Assembly: GCA_012841565.1 (NCBI GenBank)
Contig: DUUM01000259.1
Location: 1-46,127 of the forward strand
Origin: Candidatus Epulonipiscium sp.
GTDB taxonomy: Bacteria; Bacillota_A; Clostridia; Lachnospirales; Cellulosilyticaceae
Length of the DNA: 46,127 nt
Direction of reading: 5' to 3'
The notes under the pieces were generated by a model. That model did not search any database, was not told the origin of the DNA, and saw only the letters and a program-made list of their open reading frames with translations. Shown here piece by piece: positions 9,620 through 21,357 of this stretch. Both the position numbers and the translations under genes were made by a program. Numbering within the stretch: the stretch's first letter is position 1; each line of letters starts with the position of its first letter.

Positions 9620-10075
9620 GTGGATACGTGGAAGATTGTATTAATTGTAGCAATTGTTATTATTGCAGTTTTAGTTGGTTTATATTTTTGGGGCAGGAAT
9701 TTGCAGAAGAAATATGATGATCAACAGGCACTTATTGATCAAAATAAGCAGCAAGCTCAAATATTTGTTATTGATAAGAAAAAGGATAAAATAACAAATG
9801 TAAAACTACCTAAACAAGTGAGAGAGCAGTTTCCCAAAAGATATAAAAATAAAAAAATGCCAATCGTTATTGCTAAAATAGGGCCACAAATAACAACTTT
9901 GTTATGTGATGAAAAGATCTATAAAGATTTACCGGTTAAAAAACAAGTGAAAGTAGAATTAGCAGGTCTTTTTATTGTAGGTATCAAGGGTCCTAAGGCA
10001 AGTACCTTATCTGGGGAATCTAAAAAGGAAAACTGGATTGATAAATTAAAAAATAAAATGAAAAAAAGTGATTAA
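9620..10075 (+). CDS. Membrane-anchored protein of unknown function
   Basis: I do not recognise this family. At 151 residues it has one N-terminal transmembrane segment (about residues 5-24), a short charged, coiled-coil-like stretch (28-46), then a compact basic domain of mixed hydrophobic strands (about 47-125). It ends in a lysine-rich tail. The single transmembrane helix and positive flank suggest an inward-facing cytoplasmic domain. The start is GTG with TGGAGGG nine bases upstream. It has its own promoter and terminator, so it is a monocistronic unit next to cls. Confidence 0.75.
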   Translation: MDTWKIVLIVAIVIIAVLVGLYFWGRNLQKKYDDQQALIDQNKQQAQIFVIDKKKDKITNVKLPKQVREQFPKRYKNKKMPIVIAKIGPQITTLLCDEKIYKDLPVKKQVKVELAGLFIVGIKGPKASTLSGESKKENWIDKLKNKMKKSD

Positions 10076-10102
10076 CATAATTAGCAACTTTGAATTAAAA
10101 AA

Positions 10103-10147
10103 GGGAACCATGAATCTTACTATAAAGATTTATCGTTCTCTATTTTT
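10103..10147 (+). terminator. Rho-independent terminator after the membrane protein gene
   Basis: A 16-position imperfect stem (GGGAACCATGAATCTT with AAGATTTATCGTTCTC, one mismatch, a few G-U pairs) and a six-base loop are followed by TATTTTT. Confidence 0.8.
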
Positions 10148-10229
10148 ATGTATACGCCAGATATAGGACTATTTATCTAATCATACAATAGATAGAGTAC
10201 TATTACCACAATTTAAGGGAGATTTTACA

Positions 10230-11078
10230 ATGCGGGTTAAAAGAGGTCAATTAATTATATTTTTTAAAGGATTATTAAGAAGATACAAAGAACATGAAGT
10301 AGCATCTTTAGGTGCTCATATGACTTATTATTGGATTTTATCATTCTTCCCCTTTATAATTTTCCTATTGTCATTATTTGCAATTACACCCATTGCGAAT
10401 GAAGACTTTCTAGCCTACTTAGCATCTATCTTACCAGTTAGCATGTATGATTTTATTTATGGGACAATAGAAAACTTGTTGATGTATAGAAGTGAAACGC
10501 TCTTGTCGGTAGGTGCTATAGGTGCTGTTTGGACTGCTTCAGCAGGCGTCAGAGTGTTAGTGCGAGGAATCAATAAGGCATATGGAAATAAGGAAGTAAG
10601 GCCCTATTGGATTATCAAACCCATCACCCTGTTTTATACAGTTATTGTGGCTCTTATCATAGTATCATCTTTCATATTACTGATAGTGGGGAATACCTTA
10701 GGTGGCTATCTTTATATTATTTTAGGTGTATCAAGTTTTTCTAAAGCGACATGGGATCTAATGCGTATGTTAGCACCTATAGTACCCATGTATATATTGT
10801 TTGTTATTATATATAAGTTTATACCTTACAAAGATAAACGTTGTAAGAGCGTATCTCCAGGAGCGACATTTTCGACTATTAGCTTATATTTTTTCTCTTA
10901 TCTGTTCTCTATATACATAGATAACTTTGGTAGGTTTAATCAAATGTATGGCAGTGTAGGAGGGGTGTTTTTCCTGTTTACATGGTTACATATAAGTAGT
11001 TTAGTGATACTGATGGGAGCTGAAATTAATGCCCAATGCTTAGAGATGGTGAGTGGTGTAATAAGAAGTGATAAATAA
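10230..11078 (+). CDS. YihY/BrkB family membrane protein
   Basis: 282-residue polytopic membrane protein of the YihY/virulence factor BrkB family (historically called ribonuclease BN by mistake). About six transmembrane segments. Family blocks seen: AHMTYYWILSFFPFIIFLLS near residues 30-50, GAVWTASAGVRVLVRGINKAY near 107-127, and FNQMYGSVGGVFFLFTWLH near 237-255. The biochemical role is not established for the family. ATG with AAGGGAGA upstream. A sequence CATACAAT at 10182-10189 resembles a sporulation sigma-E -10 box, but the -35 match is poor. Confidence 0.87.
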   Translation: MRVKRGQLIIFFKGLLRRYKEHEVASLGAHMTYYWILSFFPFIIFLLSLFAITPIANEDFLAYLASILPVSMYDFIYGTIENLLMYRSETLLSVGAIGAVWTASAGVRVLVRGINKAYGNKEVRPYWIIKPITLFYTVIVALIIVSSFILLIVGNTLGGYLYIILGVSSFSKATWDLMRMLAPIVPMYILFVIIYKFIPYKDKRCKSVSPGATFSTISLYFFSYLFSIYIDNFGRFNQMYGSVGGVFFLFTWLHISSLVILMGAEINAQCLEMVSGVIRSDK

Positions 11079-11112
11079 AAGGGCATGCCAATAGTTGTTG
11101 GGATGTCCTTTT
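11077..11112. terminator. Bidirectional terminator between yihY-like and GGDEF genes
   Basis: AAAAGGGCATGCCAA pairs with TTGGGATGTCCTTTT (one mismatch and one G-U pair). The A and T runs on both sides let it serve the two convergent genes. Confidence 0.8.
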
Positions 11113-11131
11113 CTGATTATGGGGATAGGTT

Positions 11132-12160
11132 TTAACCAACCTCTAAAATATTTTTACCCAGGGATTTACCTCTTAAAAGGGCACTATCTGCTAAGGCTAA
11201 TAGATTGCTTATGTTAGTAGTGTTGCCAGGGTATTCTGCAACGCCCATTGTGATTGTTATTGGTGTAGCAAAGCTATCCATAATAGGTAGGGTGGGGATT
11301 AATGTATGTATTTTATTTAGGACAGAAGTGGCTTCACTTAAGGGTAAATTTAGTAGTAAAACAAATTCATCACCACCATAGCGAATAACTTTGCCGCCTA
11401 AAGGTACAACAATATTAGAAGCGGCCTCAGCGACGGCTATTAGTACATCATCGCCTTTTTCGTGACCATATAAATCATTAACAAGCTTAAAAGAATCTAC
11501 ATCAAACATACAAAGAGATAAGGGGGCAGATTGGACGTAGGGCTCACTTAAAAAGCGGGCTAAAAACTTGCGGTTAAACACATTCGTAAGAGGATCTTTT
11601 TCCGCTTCCATTGATACAGTCTCAAGTAGTTTGGAGTTGAGTGAATTTGATCCTATAAAAATAGCAAGTGTTTCAAAAAGTGCGCTAGTTGTATCCTTAA
11701 AAAAACCAGTAGCCTTATGTTCTACGATAAGAAAACCAAGAGGAGCTTTACGTTGGAAGTCATAAAGGGGGGCGGCTAATCTGGAACCTGGTAACGGTGC
11801 ATCCTTAACAAGGGGTGTCTTAATATCAACGTCTAGGAATGGCTTAAGGTTTTCAGGATATTCTAAAAACTCAGGAAGATGGCTAGTGTTTGCTTCAATG
11901 TATTTATTATGCAGAAAAATACTTCTAAAATGAAGGGTATAGTCATCAGTTCCATTATATATCCAAAGGTAACAGGCACTAACTCCCATAACCCCCATTA
12001 ACATATCAGTAATAATTTTCATTAATTCCTGAAAAGAGGAAATATTAGTAGCATTTTTAATAATTTCGCCTATAATCCACAGCATTCCTTTTTGGTGCTG
12101 TAATTCTGCTTGAAGTTGGTTTATTTGAGATTGTAAATCAGCAATCTTACTATTTTCCAC
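11132..12160 (-). CDS. GAF-GGDEF diguanylate cyclase
   Basis: Predicted soluble diguanylate cyclase that makes c-di-GMP from two GTP. At 342 residues: N-terminal coiled coil (about 5-25), a GAF-like sensor domain (about 40-175), then a GGDEF domain (about 185-340). The metal- and GTP-binding motif is intact: FDVDSFKLVNDLYGH near 219-233 and RYGGDEF with GGDEF at 262-266. The inhibitory I-site RxxD, normally at residues 253-256, is absent (PLGG). GTG start, with AGGAGG eight bases upstream. Monocistronic with its own promoter. Confidence 0.9.
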   Translation of the reverse strand: MENSKIADLQSQINQLQAELQHQKGMLWIIGEIIKNATNISSFQELMKIITDMLMGVMGVSACYLWIYNGTDDYTLHFRSIFLHNKYIEANTSHLPEFLEYPENLKPFLDVDIKTPLVKDAPLPGSRLAAPLYDFQRKAPLGFLIVEHKATGFFKDTTSALFETLAIFIGSNSLNSKLLETVSMEAEKDPLTNVFNRKFLARFLSEPYVQSAPLSLCMFDVDSFKLVNDLYGHEKGDDVLIAVAEAASNIVVPLGGKVIRYGGDEFVLLLNLPLSEATSVLNKIHTLIPTLPIMDSFATPITITMGVAEYPGNTTNISNLLALADSALLRGKSLGKNILEVG

Positions 12161-12200
12161 GATATTTACCTCCTAATTTAAATTCTACTCACGTGATAAT

Positions 12201-12229
12201 ATTATACCTAGTTTTATCATCTTTTACAA
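12201..12229 (-). promoter_or_regulatory. Sigma-A promoter of the GGDEF gene
   Basis: Minus strand TTGTAA (12224-12229), 17-base spacer, TATAAT (12201-12206). The -35 overlaps the stop codon of the upstream glycosylase gene. Confidence 0.7.
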
Positions 12230-12853
12230 CTGATAAAAGATTGAATTAGGATCCATAACTGATACGTAAGGGTTATCTTTAATATAATAGCGCCAAGGCT
12301 TTTGGATATATTCCTCTGCATAGGGAATATTAATCCTAGGAGAACAGACAATAGAAGGATTGTTATGGGCATCTTCTAGAAATAATTCTTTCCCGCTTAT
12401 AAGATTATAGCCGTTAAGGGATTTATCTATATTTAAGGCTGCACATAGTTTTCCCGGACCATTGGTAAAATCTGATAATTTTTTTGAAAGAATAGGGCGA
12501 TTTTGTTTAATCATACGAAAAGACGCTTCATCTAATGGCTCTACACCACGGATAAGAACACCTTGGGGCTTATCTGGATGCCCAGTAACGATATTAAGAC
12601 AGTGATGCATACCGTAAATAATATAGACATAAGTATGGCCCCCAGCTAGAAACATAGATTCTGTGCGGGATGTCCTTTTATTATTATAAACATGTGCAGC
12701 CTTATCATGAGGCCCTGCATAGGCTTCAACCTCTACTATTTGGCAACGAACATAAGTATCTCCAAGTTTTCTGACAAGTATTTTGCCAAGAAGACGAGGA
12801 GCAACGTAAAGAGCATCTTGTGAATAAAATGATTGTGTTAATAAGGTACTCAT
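12224..12853 (-). CDS. mpg: DNA-3-methyladenine glycosylase (AAG/MPG type)
   Basis: Excises alkylated purines and related damaged bases from DNA. About 209 residues, the usual length for bacterial AAG. Typical blocks: APRLLGKILVRK near 17-28, VEVEAYAGPHDKAAH near 41-55, YVYIIYGMHHCLNIVTG near 75-91 (catalytic pocket), and FTNGPGKLCAALNID near 128-142. ATG chosen; a TTG one codon upstream has slightly better spacing from AAGGAGG (7 versus 10 bases) and cannot be excluded. Divergent from the epimerase-atp operon. Confidence 0.93.
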   Translation of the reverse strand: MSTLLTQSFYSQDALYVAPRLLGKILVRKLGDTYVRCQIVEVEAYAGPHDKAAHVYNNKRTSRTESMFLAGGHTYVYIIYGMHHCLNIVTGHPDKPQGVLIRGVEPLDEASFRMIKQNRPILSKKLSDFTNGPGKLCAALNIDKSLNGYNLISGKELFLEDAHNNPSIVCSPRINIPYAEEYIQKPWRYYIKDNPYVSVMDPNSIFYQL

Positions 12854-12885
12854 CAAATATATGCCTCCTTAAAATAATATTACTA

Positions 12886-12898
12886 GAGATAGTATCTC
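12886..12898. repeat. Short odd palindrome GAGATA-G-TATCTC in divergent intergenic region
   Basis: Perfect 6-bp arms round one base, 33 bases upstream of mpg in the mpg/mnaA divergent gap. It could be an operator or a chance palindrome. No regulator is evident in the window. Confidence 0.3.
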
Positions 12899-12912
12899 AT
12901 GGATTGTACTTC

Positions 12913-12943
12913 TTTACATTACCATATAAACCCTTTTTATAAT
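12913..12943 (+). promoter_or_regulatory. Weak candidate promoter for the mnaA-atp operon
   Basis: TTTACA and a perfect TATAAT lie 19 bases apart, longer than ideal. No better pair was found in the 226-base gap before the epimerase gene. Confidence 0.3.
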
Positions 12944-13082
12944 AAATAAATATAAAACAGTGGTTTTAATGACAATTACTTATAGAATATCGGTGATATA
13001 GCTTTATTTTTCCAATAGATACTGATATTATAGGTGATAAGGCTTAGGCAAAAGTAAGTATGCAATAGAAAGGAAAATCACA

Positions 13083-14234
13083 ATGAAAAATATAAAGGTA
13101 ATGAGTATTTTTGGAACCCGGCCAGAGGCAATCAAAATGGCCCCTCTTGTAAAGGAGTTAGAAAGGGCAGAAGGGATTGAAAGTATTGTTTGTGTAACGG
13201 CTCAGCATAGGGAAATGTTAGATCAAGTGCTGGAGACTTTTGAACTAACACCAGAATATGATTTAAACATTATGAAAGAGAGTCAAACTTTAACGGGGAT
13301 TACAACAAGAGCTTTAGAAGGACTTGAGAAGGTACTTGAAAAAGCAAAGCCAGACCTTGTACTTACCCATGGTGATACGTCTACAACCTTTGCAGGATCC
13401 TTAGCCGCCTACTATAGTAAGATAAAAGTAGGTCATGTAGAAGCAGGGCTTCGTACCTATGACAAGTACCAACCATTTCCAGAAGAGATGAATAGAAAAC
13501 TGACAACAGGACTTGCAGACCTTCACTTTGCACCGACTCCTCTAGCAAAAGCCCAGTTACTTAAAGAAAATGTAGCAGAGGAAGATATTTTTATTACAGG
13601 GAACACCGTCATAGATGCCCTTAAAACCACAGTACAAGATGCGTATACCTTTGTAGATGACAGTTTAAATCAACTGGATTTTGAAGGCAAAAAGATTATT
13701 ACCATGACAGCCCATAGACGTGAAAATTTAGGAAAGCCTTTAGAGAACATCTGTCATGCGGTAGCAAGGATTGTTGAAGAGTTTGATGATGTAGAAGTTG
13801 TTTATGCTATGCATAAAAATCCGGCAGTTCGTGAAGTTGCCAATAGAATACTGGGCAAGTACGACTCAGTACACCTTATAGAACCTTTAGAGATGAAAGA
13901 TATGCACAATCTTATGAAGCGTTCTTATCTTGTGCTTACGGATTCGGGTGGGCTACAAGAAGAGGTGCCTTCTCTTGGTAAACCGGTAATCGTACTGCGT
14001 AATGTCACAGAAAGGCCTGAAGGTGTTGATGCAGGTACCCTGAAGATGGCAGGTATAGAGGAAGAAAATATCTATAACATTACCAAAGAGCTTTTAACGA
14101 GTAATGAAGAATATACTCAAATGGCCCAGGCAAAAAATCCATTTGGAGATGGGGAAGCATCAGCTAGGATTGTAGCAGCCATCAAGTATCACTTTAAGCA
14201 AATTGAAGATAGACCAGAGGATTATAATAGTTGA
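13083..14234 (+). CDS. mnaA: UDP-N-acetylglucosamine 2-epimerase (non-hydrolysing)
   Basis: Interconverts UDP-GlcNAc and UDP-ManNAc for cell-surface polymers such as teichoic acid linkage units. At 383 residues it has the normal length. Typical motifs: SIFGTRPEAIKMAPL at the N-terminus, THGDTSTTFAGSLAAYY near 96-110, HVEAGLRTYDKYQPFPEEMN near 119-138, MTAHRRENLG near 209-218 and TDSGGLQEEVPSLGKPV near 285-301. Its stop overlaps the TTG of atpZ (TTGA), so it is the first gene of the atp operon, the same linkage as mnaA-atp in Bacillus. Confidence 0.95.
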   Translation: MKNIKVMSIFGTRPEAIKMAPLVKELERAEGIESIVCVTAQHREMLDQVLETFELTPEYDLNIMKESQTLTGITTRALEGLEKVLEKAKPDLVLTHGDTSTTFAGSLAAYYSKIKVGHVEAGLRTYDKYQPFPEEMNRKLTTGLADLHFAPTPLAKAQLLKENVAEEDIFITGNTVIDALKTTVQDAYTFVDDSLNQLDFEGKKIITMTAHRRENLGKPLENICHAVARIVEEFDDVEVVYAMHKNPAVREVANRILGKYDSVHLIEPLEMKDMHNLMKRSYLVLTDSGGLQEEVPSLGKPVIVLRNVTERPEGVDAGTLKMAGIEEENIYNITKELLTSNEEYTQMAQAKNPFGDGEASARIVAAIKYHFKQIEDRPEDYNS

Positions 14235-14467
14235 AAAAGAAATATGGTTTTTTAGCTAACTTTGCCCTTGTTTCTCAAATTGGTGTTATGATGGTTATAC
14301 CAATTATTCTAGGCGTATGGTTAGGTGGAATCATTGATAATAAACTTGGGACGGCTCCATTATTTTTAATTATATTTATGATCTTAGGCGTAGGCGCTGC
14401 CTTTAGGAATATATATTTAGTCGTCTATAAACAATTTGAAAAAAAGGAAGATGACAAAGATGAATGA
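14231..14467 (+). CDS. atpZ: AtpZ/AtpI-family ATP synthase accessory protein
   Basis: 78-residue protein with two transmembrane segments (about 8-32 and 41-65) and an acidic, lysine-rich tail. It matches the AtpZ/putative F0F1 accessory family by size, hairpin layout and position ahead of subunit I. The family is proposed to help c-ring assembly or divalent cation supply. The TTG start overlaps the epimerase stop by three bases, implying translational coupling. Its own stop overlaps the next gene. Confidence 0.85.
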   Translation: MKKKYGFLANFALVSQIGVMMVIPIILGVWLGGIIDNKLGTAPLFLIIFMILGVGAAFRNIYLVVYKQFEKKEDDKDE

Positions 14468-14834
14468 AAAACATGATGACTACCAAACCTTAATGATAGG
14501 AACTGTAGTCATTGGCATCATTTTTATTATATTTGGGCTGATTATTCACCCTGATAAATTGGCATGGACCAAAGGGGTTTTGTTTGGAACTGTTTTTGCG
14601 GCCCTTAAACTTGCCTTAATTAAAAAAACAGTAACCAAAGCAATTGAGATGAGCAAGTCGGATGCTACCAAACATACCATCGGGCAATACACCATTAGGT
14701 ATACCCTTACGGGTGTGGTCTTAGTGGTTGCTCTCTTAGAACCATCTATTAATTTTATAGGAGTTTTTGCAGGTTTATTTACGATGAAGATAGCAATATA
14801 TATTTTGCTAATGATGGGCAAAATTAGCAAATAA
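14460..14834 (+). CDS. atpI: ATP synthase subunit I
   Basis: 124-residue hydrophobic protein with about four membrane segments, in the subunit I position. The family helps assemble the c ring. ATG at 14460 is chosen because AAGGAAG ends nine bases upstream. In-frame TTG 14436 and ATG 14451 are either upstream of or too close to that site. It overlaps atpZ by eight bases. Sequence conservation is low, as usual for this subunit, so position weighs heavily. Confidence 0.8.
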   Translation: MNEKHDDYQTLMIGTVVIGIIFIIFGLIIHPDKLAWTKGVLFGTVFAALKLALIKKTVTKAIEMSKSDATKHTIGQYTIRYTLTGVVLVVALLEPSINFIGVFAGLFTMKIAIYILLMMGKISK

Positions 14835-14868
14835 TATGTTACAATATGTAAAGAAAGGATGTGAGTCA

Positions 14869-15567
14869 GTGGATGATTTGGATTTTGGGTTTAGAACGAT
14901 CGTTAAACTCTTTGAGATTGACGGTCAGCCAGTTGGATTTACAACAACCATTATTAATACATGGATTGTTATGGCAGCTTTAACTGTAATAGCACTTGTT
15001 GTAAAACACAAGCTTTCAACCTTTACAGATATACCAACAGGGAAATTCCAAAACATTGTAGAAGCAATTGTAGAAGCCTTAGAGGGCATGGTTACAGGTG
15101 CAATGGGTAAAGAACACAAAGGGTTTGCACCATTTTATGGTTCCATGTTAATATTTATTTTGTTTTGCAACCTTTTGGGACTGATTGGCCTTAGACCACC
15201 AACAGCAGATATTGCAACAACTTTTGCATTATCAATCACAACATTTGTTATGATTCAAGGCTATGCTATTCGCACCAAAAAGTTAAGTGGTTATCTAAAA
15301 GGTTTTTTTGAACCGATACCTTTACTATTTCCAATAAACTTATTTGGAGAACTAGCTAACCCTATATCACTAAGCTTTCGTTTATTTGGGAATCTAATAG
15401 GTGGTACAGTTATTATGGCACTTGTATATGCGGCACTTCCACCGTTATTGCGGTTTGGGGTTCCGGTTGTTCTGCATCTGTATTTTGACGTATTTGCAGG
15501 AGCTCTTCAAAGTTTTATATTTGTTATGCTTAGTATGACATTTGTTTCAGCGTCACTGGAAGGGTAA
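14869..15567 (+). CDS. atpB: ATP synthase F0 subunit a
   Basis: Membrane stator subunit that forms the ion half-channels against the c ring. 232 residues from the GTG start, which has AAAGGA nine bases upstream. The in-frame ATG at 14836 lacks any ribosome site and would add eleven atypical residues. Five or six membrane helices are visible. The essential arginine sits in LSFRLFGNLIGG near residue 170. The end matches the family pattern FVMLSMTFVS. It lies between subunit I and the c subunit. Confidence 0.95.
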   Translation: MDDLDFGFRTIVKLFEIDGQPVGFTTTIINTWIVMAALTVIALVVKHKLSTFTDIPTGKFQNIVEAIVEALEGMVTGAMGKEHKGFAPFYGSMLIFILFCNLLGLIGLRPPTADIATTFALSITTFVMIQGYAIRTKKLSGYLKGFFEPIPLLFPINLFGELANPISLSFRLFGNLIGGTVIMALVYAALPPLLRFGVPVVLHLYFDVFAGALQSFIFVMLSMTFVSASLEG

Positions 15568-15593
15568 GGGAAAAGGGTAATATTTTAATATAA

Positions 15594-15875
<282 letters not shown>

Positions 15876-15930
15876 TTCGACTTTCAATTAGCAGACAAAA
15901 GAATGCATTTAAAAAGGAGGGATCTTCTCT

Positions 15931-16485
15931 TTGAATCCACAGTATATAGTGTTAGCAGTAGGTGAAACAACTACGAGGCTTATTGAGTTTTCACCACGAG
16001 CTTTAGTTGAATTTGCTATGATGGTGGTTAACTTTTTTCTTATTGTTGGGATATTAAGCTATTTCTTATTTAAACCGGTTGGCAAATTTTTAAATGACCG
16101 TACAGAACGCATTAAAAACCAAATAAATGAGGCTAAAGACCAAAACATTCAAGCTAAAGACTTACGTAGTCAATATGAAACAAAACTCGCGGCAATTGAG
16201 CTAGAAGCAGCTGAAATCTTGAGAAATGCTAGAACAAAAGCAAAACAAAATGAGCAAGAGATTATTAGTGCAGCTAGAATAGAAGCAGAAGAGCTTAGAA
16301 AACGCTCACATATAGAAATTCAATTAGAACAAGAGCGAATTAAAGATGAAATGAAAAAAGAAATGATTGAAGTTGCAACTATGATGGCAAGTAAATTTGT
16401 AGTATCTAGTATGGATGATGCAAAACAAAATGAACTGATTAACCAAATCATTAATGAGGCGGGGGATGTGCAATGGCTAAGCTAG
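15931..16485 (+). CDS. atpF: ATP synthase F0 subunit b
   Basis: 184-residue peripheral stalk subunit. One N-terminal membrane helix (about residues 29-48) is followed by a long charged helix (50-160) and a C-terminal delta-contact region. The start is TTG with AAGGAGGG nine bases upstream. The reading frame extends 13 bases past the start of atpH. Subunit identity is clear from layout and operon position. Confidence 0.93.
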   Translation: MNPQYIVLAVGETTTRLIEFSPRALVEFAMMVVNFFLIVGILSYFLFKPVGKFLNDRTERIKNQINEAKDQNIQAKDLRSQYETKLAAIELEAAEILRNARTKAKQNEQEIISAARIEAEELRKRSHIEIQLEQERIKDEMKKEMIEVATMMASKFVVSSMDDAKQNELINQIINEAGDVQWLS

Positions 16486-17018
16486 TGTTACGTCCTTATG
16501 CAACAGCTCTTTTTGAGATTGCACAGGAACAAAATGCAACCGAGGAATTTGCCAAGCAAGTGAATGTTGTTATTGAGAGTATAGAGCAAAATAGTGAGTT
16601 TATGGAGCTACTTTTACACCCAAAGATAACACAAAGTGAAAAGATACAATTAATTGATACAGTTTTTAAAGATAAGGTAGCAGATGAGATAACAGGCATA
16701 CTAACAATTATTGTTCGAAAAGGACGTCAAAATGTATTAATAGACATTTTAAAAGAGTTTTTAGCAATGGTTAGTGATTATCTTGGAATCATCAAAGTGA
16801 CAGTAACATCGGCAGTAGAATTAAATCATAACCAATTAGCGCAAATTAAAGAAAAGATACAAAGCACAACTAATAAAGAGATAGAACTTAACGCCATTAT
16901 CGATAGTAGCCTTATAGGAGGCATGGTGATCCGCGTGGGTGATAACGTAGTTGATGCAAGTATTGCAGGAAGACTGCGAGAATTAAAAGAAGGATTAACT
17001 AATTTGCGACTAGCTTAA
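16473..17018 (+). CDS. atpH: ATP synthase F1 subunit delta
   Basis: 181-residue stalk subunit linking the F1 head to subunit b. It begins with the family pattern RPYATALFEIA and ends with the conserved IDSSLIGGMVIRVGDNVVDA block and SIAGRLREL. It overlaps atpF by 13 bases, with a GAGGCGGGGG ribosome site inside atpF, so translation is probably coupled. Confidence 0.95.
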   Translation: MAKLVLRPYATALFEIAQEQNATEEFAKQVNVVIESIEQNSEFMELLLHPKITQSEKIQLIDTVFKDKVADEITGILTIIVRKGRQNVLIDILKEFLAMVSDYLGIIKVTVTSAVELNHNQLAQIKEKIQSTTNKEIELNAIIDSSLIGGMVIRVGDNVVDASIAGRLRELKEGLTNLRLA

Positions 17019-17037
17019 AAAGGGGTGTAATCATTAG

Positions 17038-18540
<1,503 letters not shown>

Positions 18541-18555
18541 AAAGGGTGCAAAACA

Positions 18556-19413
18556 ATGGCGTCTTTACAAGAAGTAAAAGGACGGATGAAAAGTATTGAT
18601 AGCACCAAGCAGATTACTAATGCAATGAATTTAGTAGCAACGGCAAAGTTGACCAGGAGCAGGGAAAACGTTGTCAAAACAAGACCCTTCTTCAATACGG
18701 TGCAAGAAACAATTCATTCAATTATAAGTCATACAAATGGCGTTTCACATCCATTTATAAAAAGTAATAAAGTGGACAATGCCACATTTATTGTGATAGC
18801 TTCAGATATGGGTTTATGTGGTGGTTATAATGCGAATGTTTGTAAACTAGCATTAGAAAGCACTAAACAAAAGGAACATGCTGATATTATTACTGTAGGT
18901 AAAAAAGCAAGAGAGTACTTTAAAGCCCGTGATATTGAAATATCAGAAGAAATAATAGGTGTTTCTGAAAGTCCAACCTATATTCATGCAGACGGGATTG
19001 CAAGGAATATTATTGAACAATACAAAAAAGGAAAAACAGGAGAAGTATACCTTGTGTACACGGTATTTGAATCTGTCGTTGCACAAGTCCCTAAGGTCGT
19101 TCAACTATTGCCACTTGAACCTGAAAAATTCGGATTAGAATCTAAAGGCCAAGGCGCTCTTATGAACTATGATCCATCTCCTGAAGCAGTGCTAGAATAC
19201 GTGATTCCTAAGTATATAACAAGTGTTATCTACGGAGCGCTAGTAGAATCAGCAGCTAGTGAACAGGGAGCGCGCATGACGGCAATGAGCTCTGCAACAG
19301 ACAATGCAGAAGAAATGTTAGAAGATTTAAGTATAGAGTATAACCGTGCACGTCAAGCTGCAATAACACAAGAATTATCTGAAATCGTAGGTGGTGCGGA
19401 AGCGCTCCAATAG
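18556..19413 (+). CDS. atpG: ATP synthase F1 subunit gamma
   Basis: 285-residue central rotor shaft. N-terminal helix with the family pattern KGRMKSIDSTKQITNAMNLV, a middle domain with SDMGLCGGYNANV near 76-88, and a C-terminal helix with EQGARMTAMSSATDNAEEM near 236-254. It starts 15 bases after atpA with AAAGGGTG upstream. Confidence 0.97.
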   Translation: MASLQEVKGRMKSIDSTKQITNAMNLVATAKLTRSRENVVKTRPFFNTVQETIHSIISHTNGVSHPFIKSNKVDNATFIVIASDMGLCGGYNANVCKLALESTKQKEHADIITVGKKAREYFKARDIEISEEIIGVSESPTYIHADGIARNIIEQYKKGKTGEVYLVYTVFESVVAQVPKVVQLLPLEPEKFGLESKGQGALMNYDPSPEAVLEYVIPKYITSVIYGALVESAASEQGARMTAMSSATDNAEEMLEDLSIEYNRARQAAITQELSEIVGGAEALQ

Positions 19414-19443
19414 ATTTTTGGTGAAATAAAAGGAGTGAAGTAG

Positions 19444-20838
<1,395 letters not shown>

Positions 20839-20888
20839 GTGCTTGTAGATGCATATGCTTTTAGTTAATATGATTGTAGGTGAATATA

Positions 20889-21293
20889 ATGGCGGATAAA
20901 AAACTTAGATTACAAATCATTACACCAGTGCGTGTACTGTGTGATGAGATGGTTGATATGGTCATAATGCGTGCAAGTACAGGTGATATGGGGATCCTTC
21001 CCAATCACGAACCAGTAGTTGCAACCCTTAACTATGGGATTTTGCGCTTTAAGCAAGATGGTAAAGAGCGTAAAGCAACAATTATGAGTGGCTTTGCCGA
21101 AGTAGAGCCAGACAAAGTAACAATCCTTACAGATGCTGCAGAGTGGCCAGAAGAGATTGATTTAGCCCGGGCTGAAGAAGCTAAAAAACGCGCACTTAAA
21201 CGGTTAGATCCTCCTAAGAAAGCAGAAAACAACACCCTTCGGGCAGAAATAGCACTTAAAAAGGCTTTAGTTAGAATAGAAGCTAGAAGATAA
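20889..21293 (+). CDS. atpC: ATP synthase F1 subunit epsilon
   Basis: 134-residue inhibitory/coupling subunit and last gene of the operon. N-terminal beta-sandwich with TPVRVLCDEMVDMVIMRAST and GDMGILPNHEPVVATL, then a C-terminal helical hairpin. ATG chosen, with AGGTG six bases upstream; an in-frame GTG nine bases earlier is less well placed. A REP palindrome follows seven bases after the stop. Confidence 0.95.
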   Translation: MADKKLRLQIITPVRVLCDEMVDMVIMRASTGDMGILPNHEPVVATLNYGILRFKQDGKERKATIMSGFAEVEPDKVTILTDAAEWPEEIDLARAEEAKKRALKRLDPPKKAENNTLRAEIALKKALVRIEARR

Positions 21294-21300
21294 CATAATG

Positions 21301-21357
21301 GGGACGGTTAACAAACATAGGTAGTAATAACAACTATGGAAAATTGTTAACCGTCCC
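21301..21357. repeat. REP palindrome copy A
   Basis: Perfect 14-bp arms GGGACGGTTAACAA (21301-21314) and TTGTTAACCGTCCC (21344-21357), with an inner 5-bp stem CATAG/CTATG. It is the same element as the copies round the transposase 17 kb downstream. It sits between atpC and the sigma-D-like promoter. No clear U-run follows, so it is not a classical terminator, though it may protect or end the atp transcript. Confidence 0.9.

Noticed and set aside
21301..21357. Copy A as a classical Rho-independent terminator of the atp operon
   Set aside because: The palindrome is strong but no U-run follows it, so termination is only possible, not shown.
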